Positions 8,169 to 15,284 of a stretch of 30,362 bases of DNA are shown one piece after another. Location: the NCBI RefSeq assembly GCF_002505485.1, contig NZ_DAVG01000067.1, forward strand, positions 1 to 30,362, in the 5' to 3' direction. Each line of letters begins with the position of its first letter. Position 1 is the first letter of the stretch. This DNA comes from Methanosarcina sp. UBA5. Its GTDB lineage: Archaea > Halobacteriota > Methanosarcinia > Methanosarcinales > Methanosarcinaceae. The notes beneath the pieces were generated by a model. It saw nothing but the letters and a program-made list of their open reading frames with translations, did not search any database and was not told the origin of the DNA. Both the position numbers and the translations under genes were made by a program.

Positions 8169-8450
8169 TCACAAACCCTGACACTCACGCCAGAAAGCCC
8201 TCAATTTCCCGCTTACCTGCCCACAATAAGTGTCCAGAGGTCTTTCTTTGATCTCAATTGACAGGTTTGCCTCACCATCCCAGCTAAAATGGGCAACTAT
8301 TCCGTTTCCTTCAAGCACGCCGGAATTTCCGGATGAAACCTCGATTCCATAGGCCTGAAGTTTTTTCTTCATGCAGGAAAATACTTCAAGAGTCACATTT
8401 TTGAATTTAATCCCCTGGCAGCCCTCAGTATCCAGTTTCCTTTCGCCCAT
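8169..8450 (-). CDS. Small conserved-type hypothetical protein, downstream tandem paralogue
   Basis: A 93-residue protein of unknown function. It is clearly homologous to the 90-residue product of the gene directly upstream (8457-8729). Both contain CMKKKLQ near residue 27, a Gly-rich turn (SGNSGVLEGNGIVAHF here), a WDGE motif near residue 57 and a final amphipathic helix with a conserved Cys (REC here, KEC in the paralogue). The regular alternation of strands suggests a compact alpha/beta single domain. The ATG at 8450 follows the upstream stop codon by 6 nt, so the two genes are co-transcribed and probably translationally coupled. A GGGTT/AACCC hairpin (8159-8178) overlaps the stop codon. 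The conserved Cys could bind metal or be redox-active; that is a guess. Confidence 0.72.
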   Translation of the reverse strand: MGERKLDTEGCQGIKFKNVTLEVFSCMKKKLQAYGIEVSSGNSGVLEGNGIVAHFSWDGEANLSIEIKERPLDTYCGQVSGKLRAFWRECQGL

Positions 8451-8456
8451 ACTTCA

Positions 8457-8729
8457 TCACAGAGTTTTCCCTGGCGAGCCGTGGCACTCTTTGACAAATT
8501 CGCTTATTTTCCAGGCTGCAGTTTCATAACTGATAATAAAGGGTTTTTTCTTGATTGTGACTATAAGTTTTGACTCTCCATCCCACTCAAAGTCTGCAGC
8601 AACACCCTGTCCTGAAAGTTCTCCTTTATTACCCGGTGGGACAGAAACGCCCACATCCTGAAGTTTTTTCTTCATGCAGTTAAAACCAGCAGGTGAAACA
8701 TTATGGAAAGTTATTGATTTATTACTCAC
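8457..8729 (-). CDS. Small conserved-type hypothetical protein, upstream tandem paralogue
   Basis: A 90-residue protein of unknown function, first gene of a two-gene unit with its paralogue at 8169-8450. Shared features are CMKKKLQ (here CMKKKLQDVG), the Gly-rich PPGNKGELSGQG turn, FEWDGE and a C-terminal helix ending KECHG. The start codon is GTG, preceded eight nucleotides upstream by a full AGGAGG (8738-8743 on the + strand as CCTCCT), one of the strongest ribosome-binding sites in the window, so high expression is plausible. Tandem duplication followed by divergence is the simplest origin. The protein is short, soluble and without a signal sequence. The 295-bp gap upstream to 9025 holds no gene that I can see. 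Confidence 0.75.
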   Translation of the reverse strand: MSNKSITFHNVSPAGFNCMKKKLQDVGVSVPPGNKGELSGQGVAADFEWDGESKLIVTIKKKPFIISYETAAWKISEFVKECHGSPGKTL

Positions 8730-9024
8730 GGTTCTTTCCTCCTAACTTACTTGCAATACTGACATCTGAGTATAGTACTTAATAAAAATAATCATTTAGA
8801 AGATAAAAATATACTGTTTAAAAGGATAAAAACCCTACTATTATAAAGATAGAAAGATAATATGTGTATTTCTAATGGCTATTCTCCAAGGCTGGAAAAT
8901 AATAATTAAGTCGAAAAACGACCCTGAATAAAAAATTAATAAAGATAGAAACCAGTTAAGAGAAACCAGTTAAGAAAAACAAGACAAATAACTGGAATCA
9001 CATGTAACTGGACAAGTAGGTAAA

Positions 9025-10185
9025 TTACACCATTGCCATTGTCACGAGTTCTACAATATCAATAACCTCGATATTTCCACCTGCGTCCCTGAGATTTCTC
9101 ACGCAGAGAGGGCAGGAGGTTACAATGTAATCCACGCCTTCCGGCACGTCTTGAAGCCTGTTTTTTGCAAGCTCAAGGGAAATATCAGGATACCCTGTCC
9201 GTACCCCGCCTCCCCCGCCACAGCAGCGTGCATTTTCTTTAATGTTTTTCATTTCCTTGAGAGTGGAAATTGCCTGGATAACCTTTCTTGGAGCGTCATA
9301 AACCTTGTTATGCCTGCCCAGGTGACAAGGATCATGATAGGTAACGGTAAGGTCAAGTTTCTTCAAATTGAGTTCTTCCAGATGTTCGGCAAGGAATTCA
9401 GGAAGGCTGATAACCCTGAGTTCTTCAGGGTAGTTGTTCTTAAGCGTTGTATAACAGCCTGCACAGCTTGTGATAATCGTGTGCGCCCCTACTTTCCTGA
9501 TCTGCTCAAGGTTGTGCTTCATGACCTTTTCTGCGTCCTCCTTAAATCCGGTACGCAGGAGTGGAGAGGCACAGCACTGCTCATCAGGCAGGAGAATTAC
9601 TCCAAACTGCTGCAGAATTCCAAATGTTTTTTTAGCAAACTCCGGGTAGCGGTAGGAATCAAAACAGCCCACGAAATAGACATAATCTGACTTCTCAGGG
9701 AGTTTTGAACGTTCCGTTTCAGAAAGCCAGTGTTTACGGTCTTTCGTTTCCCCGAAAGAGTTTCCGTATGTTATAATTGTCGATTTCAAGTTTTTCTGCG
9801 CGTCAGTTGTGATCCCGCATTTCACAAGCTGAGCCCGGGCAGCTTCTACTACTTCAGGAGGGTTTGCTCCGGCAGGGCATTTGGCAGCGCAGATGCCACA
9901 GGTTGTGCACGAAGCCAGGCTTGGAAGCATATCTTCGGAAGGGGACATACCTTCAAGCAAACTTTTAATGATCAGCATTCTGCCGCGCGTATTAGCAGAT
10001 TCCCATCCTACCACGTCAAATACAGGGCAAACCGAGCGGCAGGTTCCGCACTGCACACATCTATAAACCGACCTGCGGTCAACCTCAAAGGACTGCTTTT
10101 CGCCCTCGTTTTCATTTATTTTGATTTTATCCGGCTTTTTTGCCTGCTCAGTTTCCTTTCTTCCTTCGTTTTTCATGATTTTCAC
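9025..10185 (-). CDS. GlcF/LutA-like iron-sulfur protein with two CCG domains
   Basis: A 386-residue electron-transfer partner of the FAD oxidase encoded upstream. Two [4Fe-4S] motifs sit near the N-terminus: C43, C46, C49, C53 and C93, C96, C99, C103, each CX2CX2CX3CP. They are followed by two cysteine-rich (CCG) domains as in heterodisulfide reductase HdrD, GlpC and glycolate oxidase GlcF: VGCFDSYR and EQCCASP, then DPCHLGRHN, CCGGGGG and SCPLC. Electrons from 2-hydroxy-acid oxidation would pass through it to a quinone-like carrier (methanophenazine) or a thiol; that is inference. The GTG start overlaps the glcD-like stop codon as GTGA. An in-frame ATG three codons later could be used instead. 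A charged tail of about 35 residues precedes the first cluster. Confidence 0.85.
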   Translation of the reverse strand: MKIMKNEGRKETEQAKKPDKIKINENEGEKQSFEVDRRSVYRCVQCGTCRSVCPVFDVVGWESANTRGRMLIIKSLLEGMSPSEDMLPSLASCTTCGICAAKCPAGANPPEVVEAARAQLVKCGITTDAQKNLKSTIITYGNSFGETKDRKHWLSETERSKLPEKSDYVYFVGCFDSYRYPEFAKKTFGILQQFGVILLPDEQCCASPLLRTGFKEDAEKVMKHNLEQIRKVGAHTIITSCAGCYTTLKNNYPEELRVISLPEFLAEHLEELNLKKLDLTVTYHDPCHLGRHNKVYDAPRKVIQAISTLKEMKNIKENARCCGGGGGVRTGYPDISLELAKNRLQDVPEGVDYIVTSCPLCVRNLRDAGGNIEVIDIVELVTMAMV

Positions 10186-11552
10186 AACCCCAGTTTCCCC
10201 GGATTTAGTATTCCTTTCGGGTCAAGAACTTTTTTAATTGCGCGCATTACCTCAAGAGCAGGTCCCCATTGAGCTTTCATGTATTCGGCCCTGGCTGCAC
10301 CTACCCCATGTTCGGAGCTGACTGTGCCCCCAAGCTCAATCGCTGTCCTGTGGATAAGATCTGCGGCTTGGTTCAGGCGATCCCATTCATCTTTATTCAG
10401 AACATCAATGAAGAGAGCAAGGTGCAGATTCCCGTCTCCTATATGCCCGTATTTCATAGCAGGCAGGTTGAACTTCTCAGCAATTTCCTGTGCTCGTTTT
10501 AACAGTTCAGGAATCTTCTTTATGGGAACTCCCACATCTTCTCCGACATAGATGCGGCTCTTTGTTGGGTCCAGGCGGGAAACCGCAGCTCCTACGAGTT
10601 TTCTGGCTGCCCAGATATCTGCCATTTCCTTTTCACTTTCTGCAAGCCTTATGGAAAGAGCAAGGGGAGCACAGACTTTCATAATCTGCTCTGCAGCTTC
10701 ACGTGCCGAGTTTTCAGTGCCGTCAACTTCAAAAAGAATCACATCGCCTTCCGAAGGAAGTACAAGGTTCGGGTCGTAACGTTTGAGAACCTTCAAAGAG
10801 ACTCTGTCCAGAATCTCGCAGGCTGAGGGAATGACCCCGTTTGAGAAGGTTTTTACAACTGCCTGCCCTGCAACTTCCGCATTTTCAAAAGAAGCGATTA
10901 CCAGTTTTCGAGTTTTGGGGAGAGGAGCAATCTTCAGGCTAGCTTTCGTAACAATGCCGAGTGTACCTTCCGAGCCTACAATAAGCTGGGTCAAATCATA
11001 TCCTGCAGCGGATTTCAGCATCTTTGAACCGGTGTGGATAACTGTCCCGTCCGCAAGAACCACTTCCAGATCGCGGACATAGTGTCTGGTAGTACCGTAC
11101 TTAACACAGCGCATTCCGCTTGCATTGTAACCTATCATACCCCCGATAGTGCACATAGCTGAACTGCCAGGATTGGGAGGAAAGAAAAAGCCATAGGGCT
11201 TTAGCGCCTCGTTTAAAGCATCCTGAATAACCCCAGGTTCTACCAGGACCTGAATATTATCAATATCGATTTCAAGAACCCGGTTCATACCCGACATATC
11301 CAGCACAATGCCCCCTCCAACAGGGACTGCACCGCCTGCAAGTCCGGTGCCTGCTCCTCTTGCAGTTACAGGAATCTCGTTCTCGTAGGCAAGCCTGACA
11401 ATCCGGCTTACTTCATCTGTGCTTTTCGGGCGTACCACGTAATCAGGCATTCCCTTGACCTGGGATGCGTCAGAAGAATAACAATAAAGTTCCGAAGGCG
11501 AGACAGAGAGTCGTCCACCAACGATTTTTTGAAGTTCTGCAGTTATATTCAT
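10182..11552 (-). CDS. FAD-linked 2-hydroxy-acid oxidase (GlcD / D-lactate dehydrogenase type)
   Basis: A 456-residue flavoprotein of the GlcD/D-lactate dehydrogenase family. A PCMH-type FAD-binding domain covers about residues 35-215 (YVVRPKSTDEV, ARGAGTGLAGGAVP, NPGSSAMCTIGGMIG, GSEGTLGIVT). The C-terminal substrate domain carries HIGDGNLH and SSEHGVG, the His-containing motifs near the flavin. The length is normal for GlcD (450-500). I place the start at the ATG at 11552, because GAGGT sits six nucleotides upstream. A TTG four codons further upstream is in frame but overlaps that ribosome-binding site. The stop overlaps the FeS gene by 4 nt, so the two form one operon. Glycolate, D-lactate or another 2-hydroxy acid are all possible substrates. 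Confidence 0.87.
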   Translation of the reverse strand: MNITAELQKIVGGRLSVSPSELYCYSSDASQVKGMPDYVVRPKSTDEVSRIVRLAYENEIPVTARGAGTGLAGGAVPVGGGIVLDMSGMNRVLEIDIDNIQVLVEPGVIQDALNEALKPYGFFFPPNPGSSAMCTIGGMIGYNASGMRCVKYGTTRHYVRDLEVVLADGTVIHTGSKMLKSAAGYDLTQLIVGSEGTLGIVTKASLKIAPLPKTRKLVIASFENAEVAGQAVVKTFSNGVIPSACEILDRVSLKVLKRYDPNLVLPSEGDVILFEVDGTENSAREAAEQIMKVCAPLALSIRLAESEKEMADIWAARKLVGAAVSRLDPTKSRIYVGEDVGVPIKKIPELLKRAQEIAEKFNLPAMKYGHIGDGNLHLALFIDVLNKDEWDRLNQAADLIHRTAIELGGTVSSEHGVGAARAEYMKAQWGPALEVMRAIKKVLDPKGILNPGKLGL

Positions 11553-11650
11553 TCTAGACCTCAAATTGAAATTCAGATGTGAAAAATAGAATTTCTGTCA
11601 CGGCTGGAGACAGACAAGTGAAAGATGAGTTGCAGCAGATAATCAAGATT

Positions 11651-11670
11651 AATAATATATAAAAATATAT
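11651..11670. promoter_or_regulatory. Shared AT-rich TATA region between divergent glcD-like gene and arcS
   Basis: AATATATAAAAATATAT at about 11654-11670 can be read as a TATA box on both strands. On the minus strand a start near 11633 gives the oxidase gene a leader of about 80 nt. On the plus strand a start near 11683 gives arcS a leader of about 150 nt. Two copies of CCTTCTGAA (11681-11689 and 11702-11710) lie just downstream on the arcS side and could bind a regulator. Confidence 0.45.
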
Positions 11671-11836
11671 CATCCTTCTTCCTTCTGAAAAATACCATTC
11701 TCCTTCTGAAGAGTTACCATGGAACAAAACGTAAAGCTGAGTACCCTTCAACTTCAGAAAAACGAGGAGTAAAAGAAACTTTCAGGAAAAAGTGCAGGAC
11801 AAACCTTTACATTCTGGTAGACATAAGAGGACAAAC

Positions 11837-13717
11837 ATGACACAATACTTTGAGATAGAACAGAGAGATGGAGCAGCAAGGATCGGAAAACTCCTGCTGT
11901 CTCCCGAGCTTCGTACGCCCTGCATTTTTAGTACGGCAGAACTCGGAAAGCTTGAAACCCCTGGCCCTGTTGTTGATGCAGGGAGTTTCTGGGGCGTGAA
12001 ATCCGATGCAGAGCTTGAAGCATACGTAAATCAAATTCGGGAAAAAGCAGGAAATGGGACTCTCATAATCCTGCCGCATCAAGCTTACCCACCTGCTATT
12101 CCAGCTGAATCCCTCGGGAAAGTCGAAAGACTTACTGCCCGTAATGGCGAAAACGTTGAAGATACAGGCCCTACTGGCTCTCTCCTTAGAATAGGAGGAA
12201 AGCCTGAGAAGACCGACCTGTATGTAATGGAAGGGGCAGGTACCCTGGAAAATAATGCCCGGAGATTTCTCGAGACCGTAATAGAGCTTAAAAACCAGAT
12301 TCCCCCTGATACAGCTCTTTATGCTCCAAAACTTGCACTTCCTGAAAATATAGCTATATTAGTCTACCTCGGAATTGATATTCTAGACGATACCAGAGCC
12401 GAAATTGCGGCCTATTCAGATATCTACCTTACAGCAGCAGGCAGCTTTTATCTTGACTCCCTGACAGAATTTCCCTGCAGGTGCAGTGTATGTTCTGCAA
12501 GTACACCCGCAGAACTCAGGAAGCTCCCGAAAACCGAGAGAGCAAAGTTCCTTTCAGCTCACAATAGAAATGCACTCGAAGCCGAATTGTCTCTTGTTAG
12601 GGAAAGGATAAGGGCCGGAATATTGAGGGAGTATGTTGAAGGCCAGTGTAGGGTCAGACCCTGGCTCACAGCCTTATTAAGGCTTGGAGATTTTGAATAT
12701 TCTTACCTTGAGGAAAAGGTTCCTGCTTTTCGGCAAAACCAACTGCTTGCAGATACTTCAGAAGCCTTGTCTAGAGTTGAGGTGGTAAGATTTGCCCGGC
12801 GTATACAGGAGAGGTATACACCTCCGGATCTTGAGATCCTCGTACTTTTCCCATGTGCGGCTAAAAAACCTTATTCAATCTCCCAATCCCATCAAAAGTT
12901 CATTCTGGCGCTTGGGAAATATAGAAAATTTGTCCATGAAGTAATTTTAACCTCACCTCTTGGAATAGTACCAAGAGAACTGGAATTGACATACCCTGCG
13001 TCCCATTATGATACTGCGGTTACAGGGCACTGGGACGAAGAAGAAAAAGCCTGGGTTTCCGGCTGCCTTGAAGCTTATCTCTCAAAATACAGATACAAGG
13101 CCGTAGTTGCCCATGTAGAAGGGGCTTATAGGGAAATTTGTGAACGAGTGGCAGACAGTCTCAATATTGAAATAATCTATACTGCCACAGGAAGTCTTGT
13201 GTCTATGGAAGCGCTTTCAAACCTCAAGAGGACAGTTGAGTCTCTCTACGCATCCGAAAGCTTCAGCAAGAAAAGCCTGAACGCCGAAGAAGGCAAGAAA
13301 AATTTCCTGAGAGCAATTGCAGAATATCAGTTCGGAGAAGATGCTGCACTTCTTTTCTCTGAAGAAACCGGAAAGCTTGCAGTCAAAGGCCGATTCCCCA
13401 AGTATCAGCTCTTTTCCGGAAAAAAACAACTTGCAACCCTGGTTCCTCAATACGGAATGCTTGCCCTTTCCCTCGAAGGGGCTGAAAGGATGCTAAAAAG
13501 TGAGAAATATTTGGTAAAAATTGATGATTTTCTCCCACGCGGTTCTATCCTTGCCCCAGGAGTTACTGAGGCATATCCGGGAATACGGCCTAATGATGAG
13601 GTAATTGTGCTTGGGAAAAAAGCGCTCTGTGTAGGGCGAGCTGTGATGAGCGGAGAGGAAATGGTAAAATCCAGTAGAGGAGTTGCAGTGGATGTCAGGC
13701 ATATCAAGAAACTTTGA
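11837..13717 (+). CDS. arcS: Archaeosine synthase ArcS (TgtA2)
   Basis: A 626-residue paralogue of archaeal tRNA-guanine transglycosylase with a C-terminal PUA domain. ArcS acts after TGT on preQ0 at position 15 of archaeal tRNAs. It adds lysine or another nitrogen donor on the way to archaeosine, which stabilises the tRNA D-arm/variable-loop contact. The diagnostic ArcS motif PC-X3-KPY-X2-S-X2-H is present as P339-C340, K344-P-Y and the following Ser and His. A Cys cluster FPCRCSVC lies near residue 210. The PUA-like domain is at about 550-626 (SILAPGVTEA to the end, with VGRAVMSG). The ATG at 11837 is chosen for GAGG six nucleotides upstream and because conservation appears to begin at MTQYFEIE. 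A GTG at 11792 would add 15 unconserved-looking residues. The gene stands alone; the partner radical SAM enzyme RaSEA is not in the window. Confidence 0.88.
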   Translation: MTQYFEIEQRDGAARIGKLLLSPELRTPCIFSTAELGKLETPGPVVDAGSFWGVKSDAELEAYVNQIREKAGNGTLIILPHQAYPPAIPAESLGKVERLTARNGENVEDTGPTGSLLRIGGKPEKTDLYVMEGAGTLENNARRFLETVIELKNQIPPDTALYAPKLALPENIAILVYLGIDILDDTRAEIAAYSDIYLTAAGSFYLDSLTEFPCRCSVCSASTPAELRKLPKTERAKFLSAHNRNALEAELSLVRERIRAGILREYVEGQCRVRPWLTALLRLGDFEYSYLEEKVPAFRQNQLLADTSEALSRVEVVRFARRIQERYTPPDLEILVLFPCAAKKPYSISQSHQKFILALGKYRKFVHEVILTSPLGIVPRELELTYPASHYDTAVTGHWDEEEKAWVSGCLEAYLSKYRYKAVVAHVEGAYREICERVADSLNIEIIYTATGSLVSMEALSNLKRTVESLYASESFSKKSLNAEEGKKNFLRAIAEYQFGEDAALLFSEETGKLAVKGRFPKYQLFSGKKQLATLVPQYGMLALSLEGAERMLKSEKYLVKIDDFLPRGSILAPGVTEAYPGIRPNDEVIVLGKKALCVGRAVMSGEEMVKSSRGVAVDVRHIKKL

Positions 13718-13867
13718 GCTTGCATGCAAAATTCTAAAATAATTTTTACAAAAATAAGGTCATAAAATATAAGTTCATTAAACATGGACTGCAGGACTTC
13801 AGATAGACTTTACAAAGAGTTATTCCTTTCGAAGAAATAATAAAATGGCAGGAATATATTAGATATT

Positions 13868-14398
13868 ATGATAAGGCGTTTTGCACCTGAGGACTTCCAG
13901 GAAGTAGTTGAAATTGAAAGTGAGGCCTTTTCGGAGCACAACTCCCTCTTATATATGAGTTTTTACGAAACCGTGGGGGATGGCTTCCTTGTCGCGGAGC
14001 AGGATGGAAAAGTTGTGGGGTACGTAGTAGGCTACCGTTCCGCAGAAAACGAAGGGCACATTTTTTCTGTCGGTGTCAAAGAGGAATATAGGGGAAGAAG
14101 AATAGGTACATCACTAATTCATGCTATCTGTGATATATTTGTTGCAAACGGGCTTCGATACGCAAGGCTCGAAGTGAGAAATAGTAACAAAAGAGCACAA
14201 AAATTATATATGTCTATAGGATTTGTATCCTGCTGGACCGAGAAAAAATATTACTCCGATGGAGAGGACGGGATGGTGATGAAGATGCACCTCCACCCTT
14301 ACCGCCTCCTAATTTCAAAACAAAAGCATCTGGAATCTATAATTTCAGATAACGAATTCTTTGTCACCTTCAAGAACCCTATCAGTTATTACCCATGA
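13868..14398 (+). CDS. GNAT-family N-acetyltransferase (RimI-like)
   Basis: A 176-residue GNAT acetyltransferase. The fold can be followed from MIRRFAPEDFQEVVEIE (first strand and helix) through VGYVVGYR and HIFSVGVKEEYRGRRIGTSLI. The R-x-x-G-x-G/A-type pyrophosphate loop that binds acetyl-CoA reads RGRRIGT. The motif continues with ARLEVRNSNKRAQKLYMSIGF. This ordering matches RimI-type enzymes that acetylate protein N-termini, but the substrate cannot be read from the sequence. The last 30 residues after MKMHLHPY lie beyond the usual end of the fold and look unstructured. The final 17 bp overlap the 3' end of the convergent UPF0058 gene. The ATG at 13868 has only a weak upstream purine stretch. 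Confidence 0.85.
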   Translation: MIRRFAPEDFQEVVEIESEAFSEHNSLLYMSFYETVGDGFLVAEQDGKVVGYVVGYRSAENEGHIFSVGVKEEYRGRRIGTSLIHAICDIFVANGLRYARLEVRNSNKRAQKLYMSIGFVSCWTEKKYYSDGEDGMVMKMHLHPYRLLISKQKHLESIISDNEFFVTFKNPISYYP

Positions 14399-14660
14399 GC
14401 TTGATGACGGAATTCATCGATTCCCTCATATGAGCTGGTGTTTCCTCAAAGATAGGGTCGTCCCGGGACATGAGAGTTGCAAGTTCGCCTCCTAAAATAA
14501 AAATTGCGCGCTTGTGATCTGCCTTGCTCCGGTGAATGTGTACAGGGCTTATGGATAAAGCCTTGTAATCATCGAATTCGTGCGTTACCCCGTGTCTTTC
14601 AAAATATCTCTTCATTTGGGCCATATATGTGTGTAGTTGTATGAGCTCTTCCTTGTGCAT
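14382..14660 (-). CDS. UPF0058 family protein
   Basis: A 92-residue protein recognisable as UPF0058, a small family widespread in Euryarchaeota with no assigned function. Recognisable parts are MHKEELIQLHTYMAQMKRYFE at the N-terminus, the HIHRSKADHKRAIFILG centre with several His residues, and a C-terminal amphipathic helix ending near VIKLMG. The length is normal and the protein is probably all-helical and soluble. The His/Asp-rich centre could bind a metal; that is inference. It overlaps the GNAT gene tail to tail by 17 bp, so the two mRNAs are mutually antisense at their 3' ends. Possible minus-strand TATA-like sequences lie at about 14766-14780 and 14868-14876. Confidence 0.82.
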   Translation of the reverse strand: MHKEELIQLHTYMAQMKRYFERHGVTHEFDDYKALSISPVHIHRSKADHKRAIFILGGELATLMSRDDPIFEETPAHMRESMNSVIKLMGNN

Positions 14661-14866
14661 AGCGAACAGACCTACAATTTTACAAGATCAATTTAATATT
14701 ATCTTGAATCGGATAAAAGAATTATCCGCGGAAATGAACTTCCTAGTTTTGTATGATAAATTTTTCTATATAATGTATATGATAAATAATGAAGGATTAT
14801 GGTAGAAAGTATGAAGTTTAGCACTATAGTGTGAAATGATGCCAAATCGTGGTGACCCCATGAGCC

Positions 14867-14997
14867 CTATATATAAATATTACACATAAGAGGATAGTCC
14901 GGATAGAATTGACTTTAGAAGTAGAAAACATAGGAATATTGTTTTTAGAAAATCGAGTGGGGAAGAGTCAATAACTCCTGGAAGAAAACCAGGTTTT
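14867..14997 (+). promoter_or_regulatory. Strong TATA box followed ~110 nt later by a terminator-like hairpin (possible short transcript)
   Basis: CTATATATAAATATT at about 14867-14881 is a near-ideal TATA box on the + strand, with a predicted start near 14897. CCTGG (14977-14981) and CCAGG (14989-14993) form a hairpin followed by TTTT. No ORF of note lies between, so a transcript of about 100 nt is possible. The same TATA read on the minus strand (TTTATATA) could instead drive the UPF0058 gene. Confidence 0.35.
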
Positions 14998-15000
14998 AAA

Positions 15001-15280
15001 AAATAAAAACACTTGAATCAAGAAAAAAACAAAAAAGAGAATAAAAACTTGAAAAAATGAAAGAGAAGCTGGAAAAAGAAAAAAGGGAAGCTGGAAAAAG
15101 AAATGGAAAATTTATAGGGTAAAAACGGAAGAAGATTAAGCACTAGGGCAGAAAAAGATGGAAAATTAAAGGTAAGAGAGGGGAAAATAGAGAGAAATGG
15201 AGATTAAGAGAAAGGGGGTAAAGAAAAATAAAGATTGAAAAACAGGAGTGAAAAAGAATGAATATTGAGAGAAGTAAAGA
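15001..15280. other. Purine-rich intergenic tract with an internal direct repeat
   Basis: The + strand is almost only A and G for about 280 bp downstream of dnaG. It contains a direct repeat GAAGCTGGAAAAAGAAA, once from 15064 and again from 15086. I see no ORF or RNA gene. On the minus strand, in which dnaG is transcribed, it reads as a long C/T-rich tract, so it may act as a diffuse U-rich termination region. The stretch 14661-14866 holds only AT-rich, promoter-like sequence. Confidence 0.5.
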
Positions 15281-15284
15281 TCTC

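Noticed and set aside
11554..11751. 65-codon minus-strand ORF upstream of the glcD-like gene
   Set aside because: It overlaps the gene's start region and the divergent promoter, has no ribosome-binding site and no recognisable motif.
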